Positions 34,400 to 45,299 of a stretch of DNA of 64,000 bases are shown here, in pieces (position 1 is the first letter of the stretch; the number at the start of each line of letters is the position of its first letter). The notes under the pieces are model-generated. The model was not told the DNA's origin. It searched no databases and saw only the letters and a program-made list of their open reading frames with translations. Origin of the DNA: Amborella trichopoda (Eukaryota; Streptophyta; Magnoliopsida; Amborellales; Amborellaceae); the NCBI RefSeq assembly GCF_000471905.2, contig NW_006499810.1, forward strand, positions 4,702,357 to 4,766,356, given 5' to 3'. The translations under genes and the position numbers were made by a program.

Positions 34400-35160
34400 T
34401 TCTTCTGCATCATGGACGGTGGAAGCTTATCATCGTCCATGTTTTCTTCTATTCTCTCTCTCAACAAAAGAATCACATCGCCGTCCATGTTTTCTTCTAT
34501 TCTCTCTCTTATGTCATGGATGATGGAAGCTCATCGCTGTCCATGTTTTCTTCTATTTTCTCTCTCCTCTATCATGGACAGTAGTAGCTCATCGCCATCC
34601 ATGGTTTCTTCTACTTTCTCTCTCCTCTGTCATGGACGGTGAAAGCTCATCATCATTTATATTTTCTTATATTTTCTCTTTCTTTTATCATGGACGGCGG
34701 AACCTCATTGCCGTCCATGTTTTCTTCTATTTTCTCTCTTCCCAATCATGGGTGGCAAAACCTCATCGCCGTCCATGTATTCTCTCTCTTCTATCATGGA
34801 TGGTAAAACCTCATTACCATCCATGTTTTATTTTTCCCTTCTCTCTCCTTTATCATGGACTGTAGAATCTCGTCACTGTCCATGCTTTCTCTCTCATTTA
34901 TCATGGACAGTGGAATCTCATCGCCATCAATGTTTTCTTTTCCCTTCTCTCTCCTCTATTATGGATGGCAAAACCTCATCGCCATCCATGTCTTCTCTCT
35001 CATGTTCTCTCTCTTCTATCGCGGACGACATAAACTCATCGCCGTCCATCCCTTCTTTCTCCTCTGTCATGGACGGTGGAACCTCATCATCGTCAATGTT
35101 ACCTTCCCTTCCTGCCTCTTCTGTCATCGACGACGGAACCTCATCATCATCCATGTTTCT
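34400..35160 (+). repeat. Fold-back minisatellite in the G1 LTR (about a dozen units of 48-58 bp)
   Basis: Each unit carries a CATGGACGG-like arm, an 11-base middle (often GGAACCTCATT or AAAACCTCATT), and a complementary CCGTCCATG arm, then CT-rich spacer. Examples are the 10-bp stem 34689-34698 with 34710-34719, and the stem 34795-34804 with 34816-34825. The second has a different arm sequence with matching changes on both sides. Open frames across this tract reflect the repeat, not a gene. Confidence 0.85.
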
Positions 35161-35933
35161 ATTTTCATTTTCTCCCTTTCTTCTCTCTCTTCTCTCTTCT
35201 TTCTTCTTCATTTGACAAAGGAAGGTTAAGATTATCACTGTCATGGTAGTCCCATCGTCGAGCAGTATTGCCGCTATGCCTGTCTGAGTTACCGTGCCCG
35301 TCTTGCTGCCACAATCGGCTAGCCATCGGGCCAGGATTGGTTGATGATCGTTCTGCTATTGAGTAGTATTATCTCCGTGCCAATCTGAGTTACCGTGCCC
35401 ATCTTGCTACCATGCTGGGTCAATCACTTACTGGTCTATCTATTGTGTTAGTCTAGCCACTTGATTAAATTCATCTCTTCCCAGTTCCTCTATTTGATCC
35501 CTTTCTTCACCTTTCCATCTACCCTCGTACCCTTTTCTTCTTCTTTTGAATGTGCATGCCTATGTGCATTCGCCCAAAGACAAGATGGGGTCCCTTGGCC
35601 CACTTGTCTTGTAAATTAATCGTGTGTGTGTGATTGGAGAAACATGAGAGTATAGGCCTAGGGAGGCGATTTCGAACCAATTGTAGGACTAGGGGGCTCT
35701 TCGTCATGATCTAAGAGGGCGCCCACACGAGTCAGCCCAAGTGAATCACTGACCCAGGTGAGCTGTATCCCGCCTCACATAAAATTTCTCTCTCATCGGT
35801 TGGTATACTTGCTCCTGTTTCCTAATAAGGTTCCCGAGAGAGCAATCTTAAGTCCCAGGTTCCCCTGAAACCCGAGACACGTGCCACCAGGTCCTTCCAA
35901 CTAGGAGGGCGAGATCGAGACACCTAACCAGCT

Positions 35934-35950
35934 TGACGACTCCACTGGGA
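35934..35950 (+). other. Probable primer binding site of G1
   Basis: TGACGACTCCACTGGGA, three bases after the LTR end. It resembles the TGGCGACTCCGCTGGGG site used by related plant gypsy elements, with G-to-A changes. Confidence 0.6.
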
Positions 35951-37317
35951 ATACACTACCCCTTCGTTGGATCGTCCTTGTTTGGCTAGTCTTGCCTTTT
36001 TTTTTTGTTTTTCTACACACACATGGCTGCTGGGTTTCTTAACCCATTTATCCTGATTGGGGATTTCCTCATCCCCACATTCGTAAGCATCCCTCAAGAA
36101 CAAGTTCCTCGAACTTCGTTCCCAACCTTCCTTTTGAGCAAGGACTCAGTGTTTAGCTCCTAGGTCTTGACTTGGATATGTGTGAGGAGGGACTTAAAAG
36201 TCCCTAACTCCCCATCTCCTTGCTCTAGTGGAACCCCCACTAAAGCACTCTGCATTGGTAGCATGTATGCATTCACTCACAACATGCACCTTGTCATCGG
36301 CAAGTCACTTGTTGGTTGTATTGCTGAGGTATGCCGAAAGGCTGCCCAGTCCCTTTTCGTAAAAGACAAGCAAGTTGTCGTTGCTTTTGTGGGTCACCGT
36401 AAGGCTACCTCCCATATTCCTGCACCACCTCCGGTCTCTATACTTAGAGGCTCGACACATTGAGGCGGAGATCCTGGGGCCTCCACCCCTCGCACACACC
36501 CTAAGGCTCATGGATCATCCACTCGAGCCACACCTTAGGGTAACCCTCATGTTACCTTGAGTAAGTGTACAGGATCAGGCGTCCCAGGGCCAGGTCCTGT
36601 ACATGTTATGCATGTGCATCCCACCACTCGAGGGCAACACCGTCATTGCGCTAACCCGTGTACACAAAAGACGACCCCCTCATCCATCTACTCAGCACAC
36701 ACTAGCGCACCTTGTATGGGGCAGGCTTCCACCTATTCTCTTACATACACTTGCTCGCAGTTCTCAGCCTCCTAAGGCCAGACCACTTTTTCGAGCCCGA
36801 GCGGACCTCAAGGTCACCCATGATCCTTCTTCAAGGGATGCACACGCGCCGCCTTCACAGACCACCCCTCGCTCCGGACTCAAGTACCCTCATGAGTCAA
36901 TCTTTTCCCCGCCTTTCCCTTCTCTTCTAGGCAAGCACCTCCAACCTTTGTACTCGAAGACATTTCCTAAGAGTACCCTCTTAAGCCAACCCCATTAGCT
37001 TGGTCACGTCTCTAGAGCCCATAAGAGAGCTCGCAGCGAAGACCAGATGGGAGATCAAGTCCTTCATCCTGGTCCTGGCCCACACCCATTGCTTCACTTG
37101 ATGGAAACGACTCTTTCTTGTGCAAGAAAGGCCGACCAGTCGTAGTCCCGATCGCAGTTATGCCATGAGGTCCATCAAAGCCTCAAAGCTAAACACGATC
37201 GGGGTCTGCAAATCCTGACTAGTGACCCTCTTCATCAGAATCCCTTTTACCCTCTTCAGATGACAAAGCCTGAAGAAGAAGTGCATGAATCCTGCACCAT
37301 GGCCAGTGTAGTAGATG
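35951..37317 (+). other. Leader of G1 before gag
   Basis: C-rich sequence between the primer binding site and gag. Several overlapping open frames (36167-36463, 36603-36998) are proline- and serine-rich and match no family I know. No part of element G2 in the window covers this region, so conservation cannot be judged. Confidence 0.5.
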
Positions 37318-39189
37318 ATGACCCAACCACTCAGTAGCCACAGTCCCAAGACAATCAAGAACCGGTCCTCACGCGATCGGCATACAAGACTCGAGTCTAG
37401 TTGGGGCATGCTGAACCCTTGCTGACCGATCTGTCGCGCGTGACTCGCCAAGCTTGGAAGCCTTCAACCACATCTAAGGCTGACCGCCCTAAGGAAACGG
37501 TTAGCGTTATGGTTATTACACACCCTAATGACAACCAGGAAGAACTCATGGACATGTTCGAGCAGATGGTGTAAGCGATGATGGACAAGGTTGATCGCAT
37601 GGAAATCACACGGTTCCCAACAAATATATCCCCTCATGAGGCCGACTCCCATCACTCGGATGATGCAGCTCCAAGGCAACCTCCTCCTCCTCCCTCACAG
37701 GACAATTCCATCCCTCACCCCGTCTCACAGGCAGACATCGATACTATGGTAGCTCATAGCTTAAAGAGAAAAAAAATTCCGGGAATGCAAGGTGCAACAC
37801 TTTACCATAAGCATACCCCTCCTACATTGATCAGGTTCCGTTTCCCTCAGACTACAAGAAAGGGAAGTTTCCCCTGTTCGATGGTATAACCTCCCCACAC
37901 CAGCATATCGCTCATTTCCAAGCGGCATGTCGAGAGACAGTAGCTGATGGGAGACTCCTCTTCCATCAGTTTGTTGAAACCCTTGATGGCCCAGCTTTTT
38001 AGTGGTATGCTCGGCTTCTCCCTAATTCAGTATATACTTGGGAGGAAATGGAGAAACTGTTCCACCAATGCTTCTATGAGGTCGAGAGAGAGGTCCAATC
38101 CATCGATCTTCTCACCTTGATCCAGGAACCTGATGAACCCGTGGATCAATTTATAGTAAGATGGAGAGATTTGGCTGCTCGCCATCCTAATCCTATGCCT
38201 GAGAACGAAGCAGTTCAAACCTGTGTGCGAAATATGTGACTTGAGATAGCTCTACATGTTGAGGCCTCCAATCCAACCTCCACGTTAGAGTTGATCTCTA
38301 AGTCGGTTTGCATGGAAAGCCTGTCACACCACCATGACGGATCATGACAACAGTCTGCAAGCTTGGGAAACAACCGAAGCAATGGTAGCTCTCGAACCAA
38401 AGCTCGGGACAATCAACAAAAAGGGGTAATCAGCGCAGCCAGCACTATCAGTGATCCAAAGAAGGCTGCCTCCCAAACTTTGGACCTCTCCAAAGGGGTA
38501 AACACAACAAAAGCGCCTCAGGCAGGCAAGCAACAACAATCATACAACTGGCTACCCCCATCTGCAAACTTTAATCGAGATGATTATTGAACCAGGCATA
38601 AGAATAAAGTCTACCATTTTGAAAAGGAAAGAGTTCCCACATTACTCCGACTATTATTAGAACAGAGCATGATCGAGCTGTGGGAGACCAAGTTCCCTAA
38701 TCAGGCTAGACTCGACACCCATTCGAATCACTGTGCTTATCATCGGAGGATAAACCACCCCACAGAGGAACTCTACATGTTAAAAGACATCATCAAAGCC
38801 CTGATCCAGAAGGGTTAGCTAAAGCTTGAAGAGCTAAAGAAATCATTCGGGGCAGCAGAAGCTTTCCACTTAATGAAAGTCCAAGAGGAAGACGAAGCGC
38901 CGACCTCCTTCTCATCTTATTCATCATGATGCTTCAAGAAGGCCTCATCACAATAAAGCCGACAAGGCAGCCCCGACACCCTTCTCAGGGAACTAAGAAC
39001 CACTGGTGCCCGTACCATCAGATATGGGGCCACGACCTGAGCGAGTGCTCCAGTTTCCATGATATATATGCGAAGAAAATATATGGATGCCAAGAGCCTT
39101 GTAATGTTCCAGAAGGAGACACCCAAGTCCTCCCAACACAAGGCCCAGGTAACGATGATTCACATCCTGCTGAACCCTTAACTTCTTAA
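37318..39189 (+). pseudogene. G1 gag, pseudogene
   Basis: Structural protein of the virus-like particle. The start ATG 37318 is supported by G2, where the same N-terminal word (MTQP, then SSH) opens its gag. The frame shifts at about 37420 and is then readable through ALMDMF-like and MMDKV words. The retrotransposon gag core spans about 37880-38240: HFQAACRETVADGRLLFHQF, WYARLLPNS, then DQFIVRWRDLAARHPNPMPE. A stop replaces the Gln before WYA that G2 keeps. Two C-terminal zinc-binding-like words follow: CAYHRRINHPTEEL near 38731-38772 (last Cys lost) and WCPYHQIWGHDLSEC near 39004-39048. Frame breaks near 37887, 38238, 38587 and 38927 make it inactive. Confidence 0.8.
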
Positions 39190-40560
39190 CCATGGAGAGT
39201 CTACCACGGGCAGAGCAGACTCAAGTCTTTAAAGCGAGAGGCAGTTCGTCAAGCTAGGGTTGTTTGCAAACTTAGCGAGACGAATCAAGCACTTCCAATG
39301 AAAACCAAGAAGTGACGGGCACTAAGGGCTGCTCGCCAGAGAAACAAGACTGCTCAACCACTAGTTGAGCAAGAATTTCTCGAACCTCTTCCCCCATTGC
39401 CGACCTTACAGGACTTCATCCCCTGTGTAATCATCCTCCCTTCCTCATCCCATCAAGAGGATGCCCCTGAGTCATCTTCTACTCGAGGAACTTCCAATGA
39501 GGGTGAAGATGTTAAAAGCACTCCCCCACGGTCTAAGTAGGGGAAAGATCGAAAATACTTCCTGCACATGTCCAAATATGGTGATGACAATAAAAGCGGC
39601 CAGATCGGTTCGATGAGGGAAATGACCTTAAAAGTCCATCACCTACTGACCTTTCTTCTTCTCTTCTTCTTCCCCCTCCTCTTCTATGTCTCCTGTAGGT
39701 ACAGCTCGGGAATGTCTAGGCTTCGAGACCCTCAACAGAGAACTTGAAGGAACCAATATAAGTAGGATGCACCGGAGGCGACTGAGAAAGACACTAGCCC
39801 AGGCGGCTGGATTCTTAATAGTTGCTGACACCTTGGTGGCTCGAGCCAAGTTAGAGCCATCTTCCTCCACAAAGAAGCACAGGAAGTCAAAGTCAAAGAA
39901 ACCCCAGTGGCCTCTTAAGCCTGACGTTGACCAGAAACTGGGAGAATCAAGAGGGCACGACTTCTATTCTCAGGAAGTCTGTCACATGGTGTAAATATCA
40001 GAAGCATCACCCAGCATGGGGTAAATGAGCATGAGATTGGGGAAAATGCTACAACCTCCACCTCAGAAGCTAGGCATCTTGAAGTTTCTTGGTCCACCAC
40101 TTCACCCTCACTCGAATACTTCAAACAATATACCCATACTCTAGCTCCCCGGGCTCCTTCCTCGCCCAAATACCCTGGACAATCCACCCATCCTCCAATT
40201 CCCTAGGATGCCTCTGGTCCCATATACCCAACCTCTTAAGCCTCAACCTCAAACCTCCTAGGATGCCTCTGGTCCCATATACCCAACCTCTTAAGCCTCA
40301 ACCTCAAACCTCTGCTCTGCTAAAACAAATCCCTATCACCCAGATCACCCAAACCAAGCCGGTTGCGCAACCCCGCCAGCCAACAGTACAAAATAAACCC
40401 CCTCCTTCTAAACCTGCTCCTCAACCTACCATACTATCCAAACCATTGGCAGGACCAGGAGCACAAAAGGCTGACGAGGAAAAGGTAAAATATGATGTGA
40501 TAAGGCACTTGAGAAAGCTTCCAGCCCCTTCTCAGCATCTATGATGCTCTCACGCTCTCA
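39190..40560 (+). other. G1 linker between gag and protease
   Basis: Low-similarity spacer rich in Pro, Ser and Gln. The part at 39390-39870 (phrases DVKSTPPRSK and then ISRMHRRRLRKTLAQAAG) is also found in G2 at 61863-61353, so it is part of the original element. A 55-bp exact tandem duplication lies at 40204-40313. Confidence 0.65.
40204..40313 (+). repeat. Exact 55-bp tandem duplication
   Basis: The unit beginning TAGGATGCCTCTGGTCCCAT occurs at 40204 and again at 40259, with no mismatch seen over the unit. Because 55 is not a multiple of three, it shifts the gag-pol frame. Confidence 0.9.
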
Positions 40561-40572
40561 AGGGATTACCGT

Positions 40573-41335
40573 ATGGCTCTGGTTCAGGATCTTTTGGATC
40601 TAGAGGTGTACGAGACCGAAGTGGAACCCATCGAGGTGGACCCATCAAAAGATGATATACAATTGGGAGAAAAATTTTACAATCGCCTTCTCTTTGTAAC
40701 TGGTGAATTACATGCGTGCCCCATCAACCGAATTATGTTGGATGGAGGGTCAGCAGTCAATCTTATCCCAAGGAGAATCCTCACTAGATTGGGATTAGGC
40801 TATGAAGATCTCACTCCAACGCATATCACAGTCCAAGGATTCAACCAGTCAGGAGAAAAGCCAGCTCGCACCATCCACCTTCGTCTCAAGATTGGTGAAC
40901 TAAATGACTACTTTCAGTTTCATGTAATCGACACTGACACCTCCTACAACATCCTTCTCGGCCACCCATGGCTCCATGACTAGGGTGGTTCTGTCCACAT
41001 TGCACCAGTGCTTCAAGTATAGTCGAGATGGGAGACAGTATACGGTCTATGTTGATAAAAGACCATTTCCTGTAGCCAAAGCTCACTATGCTGCTGCCAA
41101 GTATTACTTCACAGATTTAGTGTCACCCCAAAATCCTAATGATGGCGACAACAAGTCTGTGAGGAAGACAGAGCCTTTGTCTCATGAAGATTTTGAAGTC
41201 ATCGGGCGAACACTAGCTAACATGTTCAAAGAAGAGGAAAGACAAGGAAAAATTCTCCCCCTGATTCCCCTTCATCATAGCATGCCATTCACTACCCCTG
41301 GGGAAACCTCATGGGGAAACTCCATCTTCGCCTGA
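40573..41335 (+). pseudogene. G1 aspartic protease domain, pseudogene
   Basis: Retroviral-type aspartic protease that would cleave the polyprotein. The frame 40573-40983 carries the active-site word MLDGGSAVNLIP (about 40735-40770) and the conserved C-terminal word DTDTSYNILLGHPWLHD (about 40930-40980). A frameshift then follows at about 40980. The next frame, 40976-41335, continues with STLHQCFKY and HYAAAKYYFTDL, the usual extension before RT. No RT follows. The protease motif DGG, rather than DSG, is common in Tat-like elements. Enzymatic competence is not predicted because of the frameshift and the missing downstream polymerase. Confidence 0.8.
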
Positions 41336-41631
41336 GGATGAGGTTTCCCCCTCTGCTTCCAATCACCTTTGCAAGAAGAGGAATCTGAGGTAACTCCTGA
41401 GATTGAGGAAGTCATGGGGACAGAACTCCTGGCTCTAAAGGTCACCTACACTTCAGACCATCAAAAAGTCCTGCATGTCCCTATTACACTCTTGAAAGAA
41501 GAAATGACACCCAAGCCATAATGGAAGGTCCTCCAAACCCCGGTTGCTATCAGCAAAGAGGATTCTCCTCATCCCACAGTAAGTCAGTTTAGACCAGTAG
41601 CCAGCCACAAGTCACTCGCTTCCCTGATTCT

Positions 41632-42021
41632 ATGGAAGGAGAGCAGTTTGAGAAAGGACAACCTTCTCGCCCTCAAGAGCAGGATCCCCTAGCAGAGTTT
41701 AGAATAGAATTTTGTAATCTCCAGAGCCAATTGGAGGTTATGCGTATCTCTTCAAAACATCTAAAGGAGTTCATGCTTGAGACCAAGAGCTATGACGAGC
41801 TTGAAGTAAATGCACCTCGAATTGAAGCCATAGCCCCTCCTGATTGGACTATTTATAGTGAGCAGGCTCATCAAATAATGAGAAAAGTGAATTTTGAGCC
41901 CTTGTCCAATCAAACATTAAGGGGTGAAGAAGCAATTTCTCGCCCATTCAAGGTCATTGAAGCCACAGCAGCTTGTCGCATGGCGAAGCAAGGCATGGGG
42001 TATTCTGTCTTGTCCCCTTGA
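41632..42021 (+). CDS. Unrecognised open frame in G1, 129 residues
   Basis: An open frame with MEGEQFEKG at the start and a Gln-, Glu- and Leu-rich middle (LAEFRIEFCNLQSQLEVM, then HLKEFMLETKSYDELEV) that may form a short coiled coil. I do not recognise it. It occupies the place where RT should begin, so it may be remaining pol linker or unrelated sequence. No counterpart was found in the part of G2 that I could read. Confidence 0.35.
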   Translation: MEGEQFEKGQPSRPQEQDPLAEFRIEFCNLQSQLEVMRISSKHLKEFMLETKSYDELEVNAPRIEAIAPPDWTIYSEQAHQIMRKVNFEPLSNQTLRGEEAISRPFKVIEATAACRMAKQGMGYSVLSP

Positions 42022-42202
42022 GACAATGAACATTTTGAGAGGCCGTCAAGCCCAAAAGAATCAAAAGAAGTGCAACGAAGAAAAAGAAGAATGAAATCAT
42101 GCAACAAAATGAGCCAGAGGAGATAAAGAGACATTTCATTTATAAATTCAAAATTTTTATAAGTGCTAGCATATAGCAAAGAAAGGACACTCTAAAAAAT
42201 GA

Positions 42203-45200
42203 TCAATGATCTTTCACCTCTGCTCTGGATGCTGCAGAAGAAGTCTTGGCATGCAAAACACGCTCCTTCAGTTCAACCACCATTTGAGCCTCCTGTTCCA
42301 TGGAGACGGTTTTTGACTCGATGGTACGAATGAGCTCTGATAGATCTTCAGCCAAAGAGGCATCCAAGGCCTTCCTCTGACTCATCTCCCTCTCAAGATC
42401 ATCAAATTCGCTCCTCAGCCTCCGCATCTCCATCCTTATGGCGACCACAACAGCCTTCTTCCCTATACAGGAATCTATTCCCTCACGACGACGTATGATC
42501 GATGTCTCCAAGGAAGCTAGCTTGTTGGTTTCTCCCTCATGATGTAACCTTCCCAATCGCTAGCTCTCTAATTCAATTAAAGTAGCATCAAAATGGGAGA
42601 GGACTTCTTCCGCGTTCCCCAAAGTAGGGGTCGCAAGGGAAAATTCCTTGAGTTTGGGTAGTGCTTCGCCCAACTCGATGAGAGTTAGCTCCCTTTGATG
42701 CTGAAGACTCTCACAGAGCATGTTCGCAATCATGTCGGATACCCCACTGAAATAAGTTTTAGACGGTACTGCTGGGTCCATCACTACAGAAGGAGCTTCG
42801 GTTGTGAAGGATGGACTAAAAGGAATGATAGCCATGTGAGTCACTGGCTCTGCTAGAGCAATCGCAAATCCCAAAGCCTTAGGCTCCTCAGATTTGAAGG
42901 GAGGCCCAGTCTTAGGCTTCCTTGTTCTTCACCTTCATGAACTATCACTTTAGCCTCACAAGTTTGGGGGCTACCTCCTCCTTGTGACCTTCAACTTCAG
43001 ATGTGACCACTTCTACCTGGTCAGCATCACCCGCATCTAGAACCTCTGCCATAAAAAGCTCAACCCCCTCATCTTCATGACCCGCGCACTCTAGGGCAGC
43101 AACCTCTTGATGCTCAGGTGCCTCACTAACCATGGGCCCCTCCCCCTGTAAGATTCTTGGGCCCTCACCATCCATCACCGCAGCCCCTGCCTTAGTCGGG
43201 GCAGCAACCTCCTGAGGGTTGGAAGCCCTGTCAGTGTCAGGTTCCTCTTCTTGAGCAATAACTGTGTGGCCTTTAGTCCCATCGATCTCCATTGGAACTG
43301 CATCTGACTTAGGAATCACCCTTGGACTTGGAGGAATCACTTCAAGTTTGGGCGTCACCTCTCGATCAGAAGCAATGCCAATAGGCCAGATTCTTCTACC
43401 TCGATTTTTGAAGAGGTTAAAAAAAATTCAATAGAGGCAGAAGATGATATAGAAAGGGCAGAAGATGACTCAAAAGGGGTAGAAAACGAAACAGAGGCAG
43501 AAGATGAGGTGCTACCTCCTGATTCTAAGATGACTAGAAGTTTCACACCCTTATGTCTTCGAGTAGGGTTGACAGCCCGAGGCGGTGCACGAGTGCCCGT
43601 GGGAGTAGAGCGCTTTCTTTTCTTTCCTTCTATTGGAGAAGGAGCAGTTGCTTCAGATCTCCCCTTTCGAGAAGAGCATGCTGCAGGAACACGGTGTAGG
43701 CCGCTCCCTATCAATGCATTCAGATCTTGGACTGGGCCCCCTTCATGACCTGGGACCTTTCGACCCTCCTTCCATTCGAAGATAGAGGTGAGGTTATCGA
43801 AAAGACTCCCTGTCTTTTTCTCCATGGTAAGAAGTTGCGGTGAAGCATCATCTGCCGCTATCTCTCGAGGCATCCCAACAGCCTGCCAATTCCAGGGGTA
43901 GCCCAAGTCAAAGATCTCGCCAAGAAGGGGAGTGTTGATGATCCTCCTTTGTCTGTCTCTTAACACCAATTACAGTTCTCCACTTTCCAGGGGTGATCAG
44001 CATCCCAGTACCCCCCACCGGTAATACTGCACCAGCGTGCATAGGACTCGATCGCCTGCACCCTCCTGCCGAAATGTGGCACTGAATGGGGTACGATAGG
44101 CCAAAAGCCTAGGACGCTCAAAATAAACATGAGCTCCTTGCCTAGTTCATCAATAAAGGCGCAGTCAGTAAAGTCCCCAATTGGAAAGGCAACCCGATGC
44201 GTGCTTGAGAAATCATTCCCATACAAGTTTCCTGCTTCCCCCCGGCTGTAAAAGACAGACTTCTGCTAGATAATCCTCATCAAGAAGGGGCACATTCTCT
44301 CTCTGACACTCGAACTTCTGACATAAGTGGCAAGGAAATAGGCCTCTAGTCACTCATACACGTAATGGATGGGGAATGGTGTCTTAAAGTCCCTTGAGAA
44401 AGCTTCGCCTCCCACAAGGCCATTGCCCCCTTCCTTGCCTTTGTAGGGTTTACCCCTCAAGATGGCTTCCAGTCTGTGATAGATGCTGCATAGAACTGGC
44501 TGTGCAAGGGCATATTGGCGCCCCCTCGCCATGTCGCAAACCACATAGAATGTGCCTGGACGGATGTCATCTACCCCTCAAGGAATAACAAACTTGCATA
44601 GAAACAGGCCCAAATAAGAGACTAAAAAAACGCAGTCGTCACTAGTCTGCACTTGATAAACGGGAGGTGTTCCCTTCACAGCTACCTTTCCCTTTCTCCT
44701 TGAAACAACTGGGCCAGACTCGTTGGGGTAATCCCCGCAAAAGAATTTCACCCACTCGGTGTAGGTCACACGACCACTGCTGGACTTGGTGTGAAGTAGT
44801 TGTTATATATCAAAGATCTCCTGAAGACCAGCAGGCGGTTCCTCTCCCCATAGGTGAGCACCACCAAAGGTAACTGAGTTTTGAGGCACGAACTCATCAT
44901 ACTTTGCTCCGATCAGCGAAAGGCCGCTAATGAAATGAAGATCCAATAAGGAGATTCTTGTCTCCCCATGCCCAAGGAGCCATGTGTTGCTAACATGGCT
45001 CCATGTCTCCAGTAATACCTTAACAGTATTGGAGCACTGATCATAGTAGCTGCCTGAGCACTGCACAATAGCTAATAGAGAAGCACGCTCAAGAATGCTT
45101 GTGTGACCCCAGCACCTTGGTGGTCCACGAAGAATACCCTTTTAAGTACTGGTGCTCCCCTTGCACTCGGAGACTAGAAGAAGACCATACCCCCCCCCCC

Positions 45201-45289
45201 CCCCCCTTGGTCTTCACCATTCTCTTCCCCAATGTGGGAAAATTGGCGCTAGAGGCCACATTCCTATGCATGCAATGAAGGAGGGTCAC
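42203..45289 (-). pseudogene. Antisense PMD-like (plant mobile domain) gene carried by G1, decayed
   Basis: A gene running against G1, in several frames separated by stops. The region resembling the plant mobile domain (aminotransferase-like) spans about 45060-43960. It reads SLLDLHFISGLSLIGAKYDE (45007-44948), TYTEWVKFFCGDYPNE (44767-44720), YVVCDMARGRQYALAQPVL (near 44547-44490), and then a VQAIESYARWC word (near 44067-44035). After it come a Ser/Pro-rich linker with GKKRKRS, a possible nuclear localisation signal, an acidic segment (43358-42945), and a likely coiled coil (42556-42203). Start choice is uncertain: ATG 45289 is the first ATG, but the frame is open upstream to about 45390. Antisense extra genes of this kind are reported in Tat-type elements. 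Breaks near 45089, 44803, 44578 and 44350 rule out a full product. What this gene does for the element is unknown. Confidence 0.65.
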
Positions 45290-45299
45290 CCCTTCTTCG

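Larger units (their letters stand above)
32453..35930 (+). repeat. 5' LTR of gypsy element G1 (about 3.5 kb)
   Basis: Starts TGTTTGAAGATATTTTTTAG and ends GACACCTAACCA. The first 1.4 kb matches 49330-50760 (same strand) and 54173-52750 (opposite strand); the last 0.6 kb matches 51510-50900 on the opposite strand. That fixes both ends. Just before the start, GAGGG (32448-32452) is the expected 5-bp target duplication; its partner lies outside the window. Long low-complexity open frames inside (33837-34523 and others) are not genes. Confidence 0.85.

Noticed and set aside
33837..35244. Long open frames (up to 228 residues) over the CT-rich and minisatellite tracts
   Set aside because: Composition is Ser/Leu/Phe or Arg/Glu repeats on both strands and in several frames; this is low-complexity LTR sequence, not protein.
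36167..36998. Candidate genes in the G1 leader
   Set aside because: Overlapping frames with Pro/Ser/His bias, no recognised domain, and no second copy of this region in the window to test conservation.
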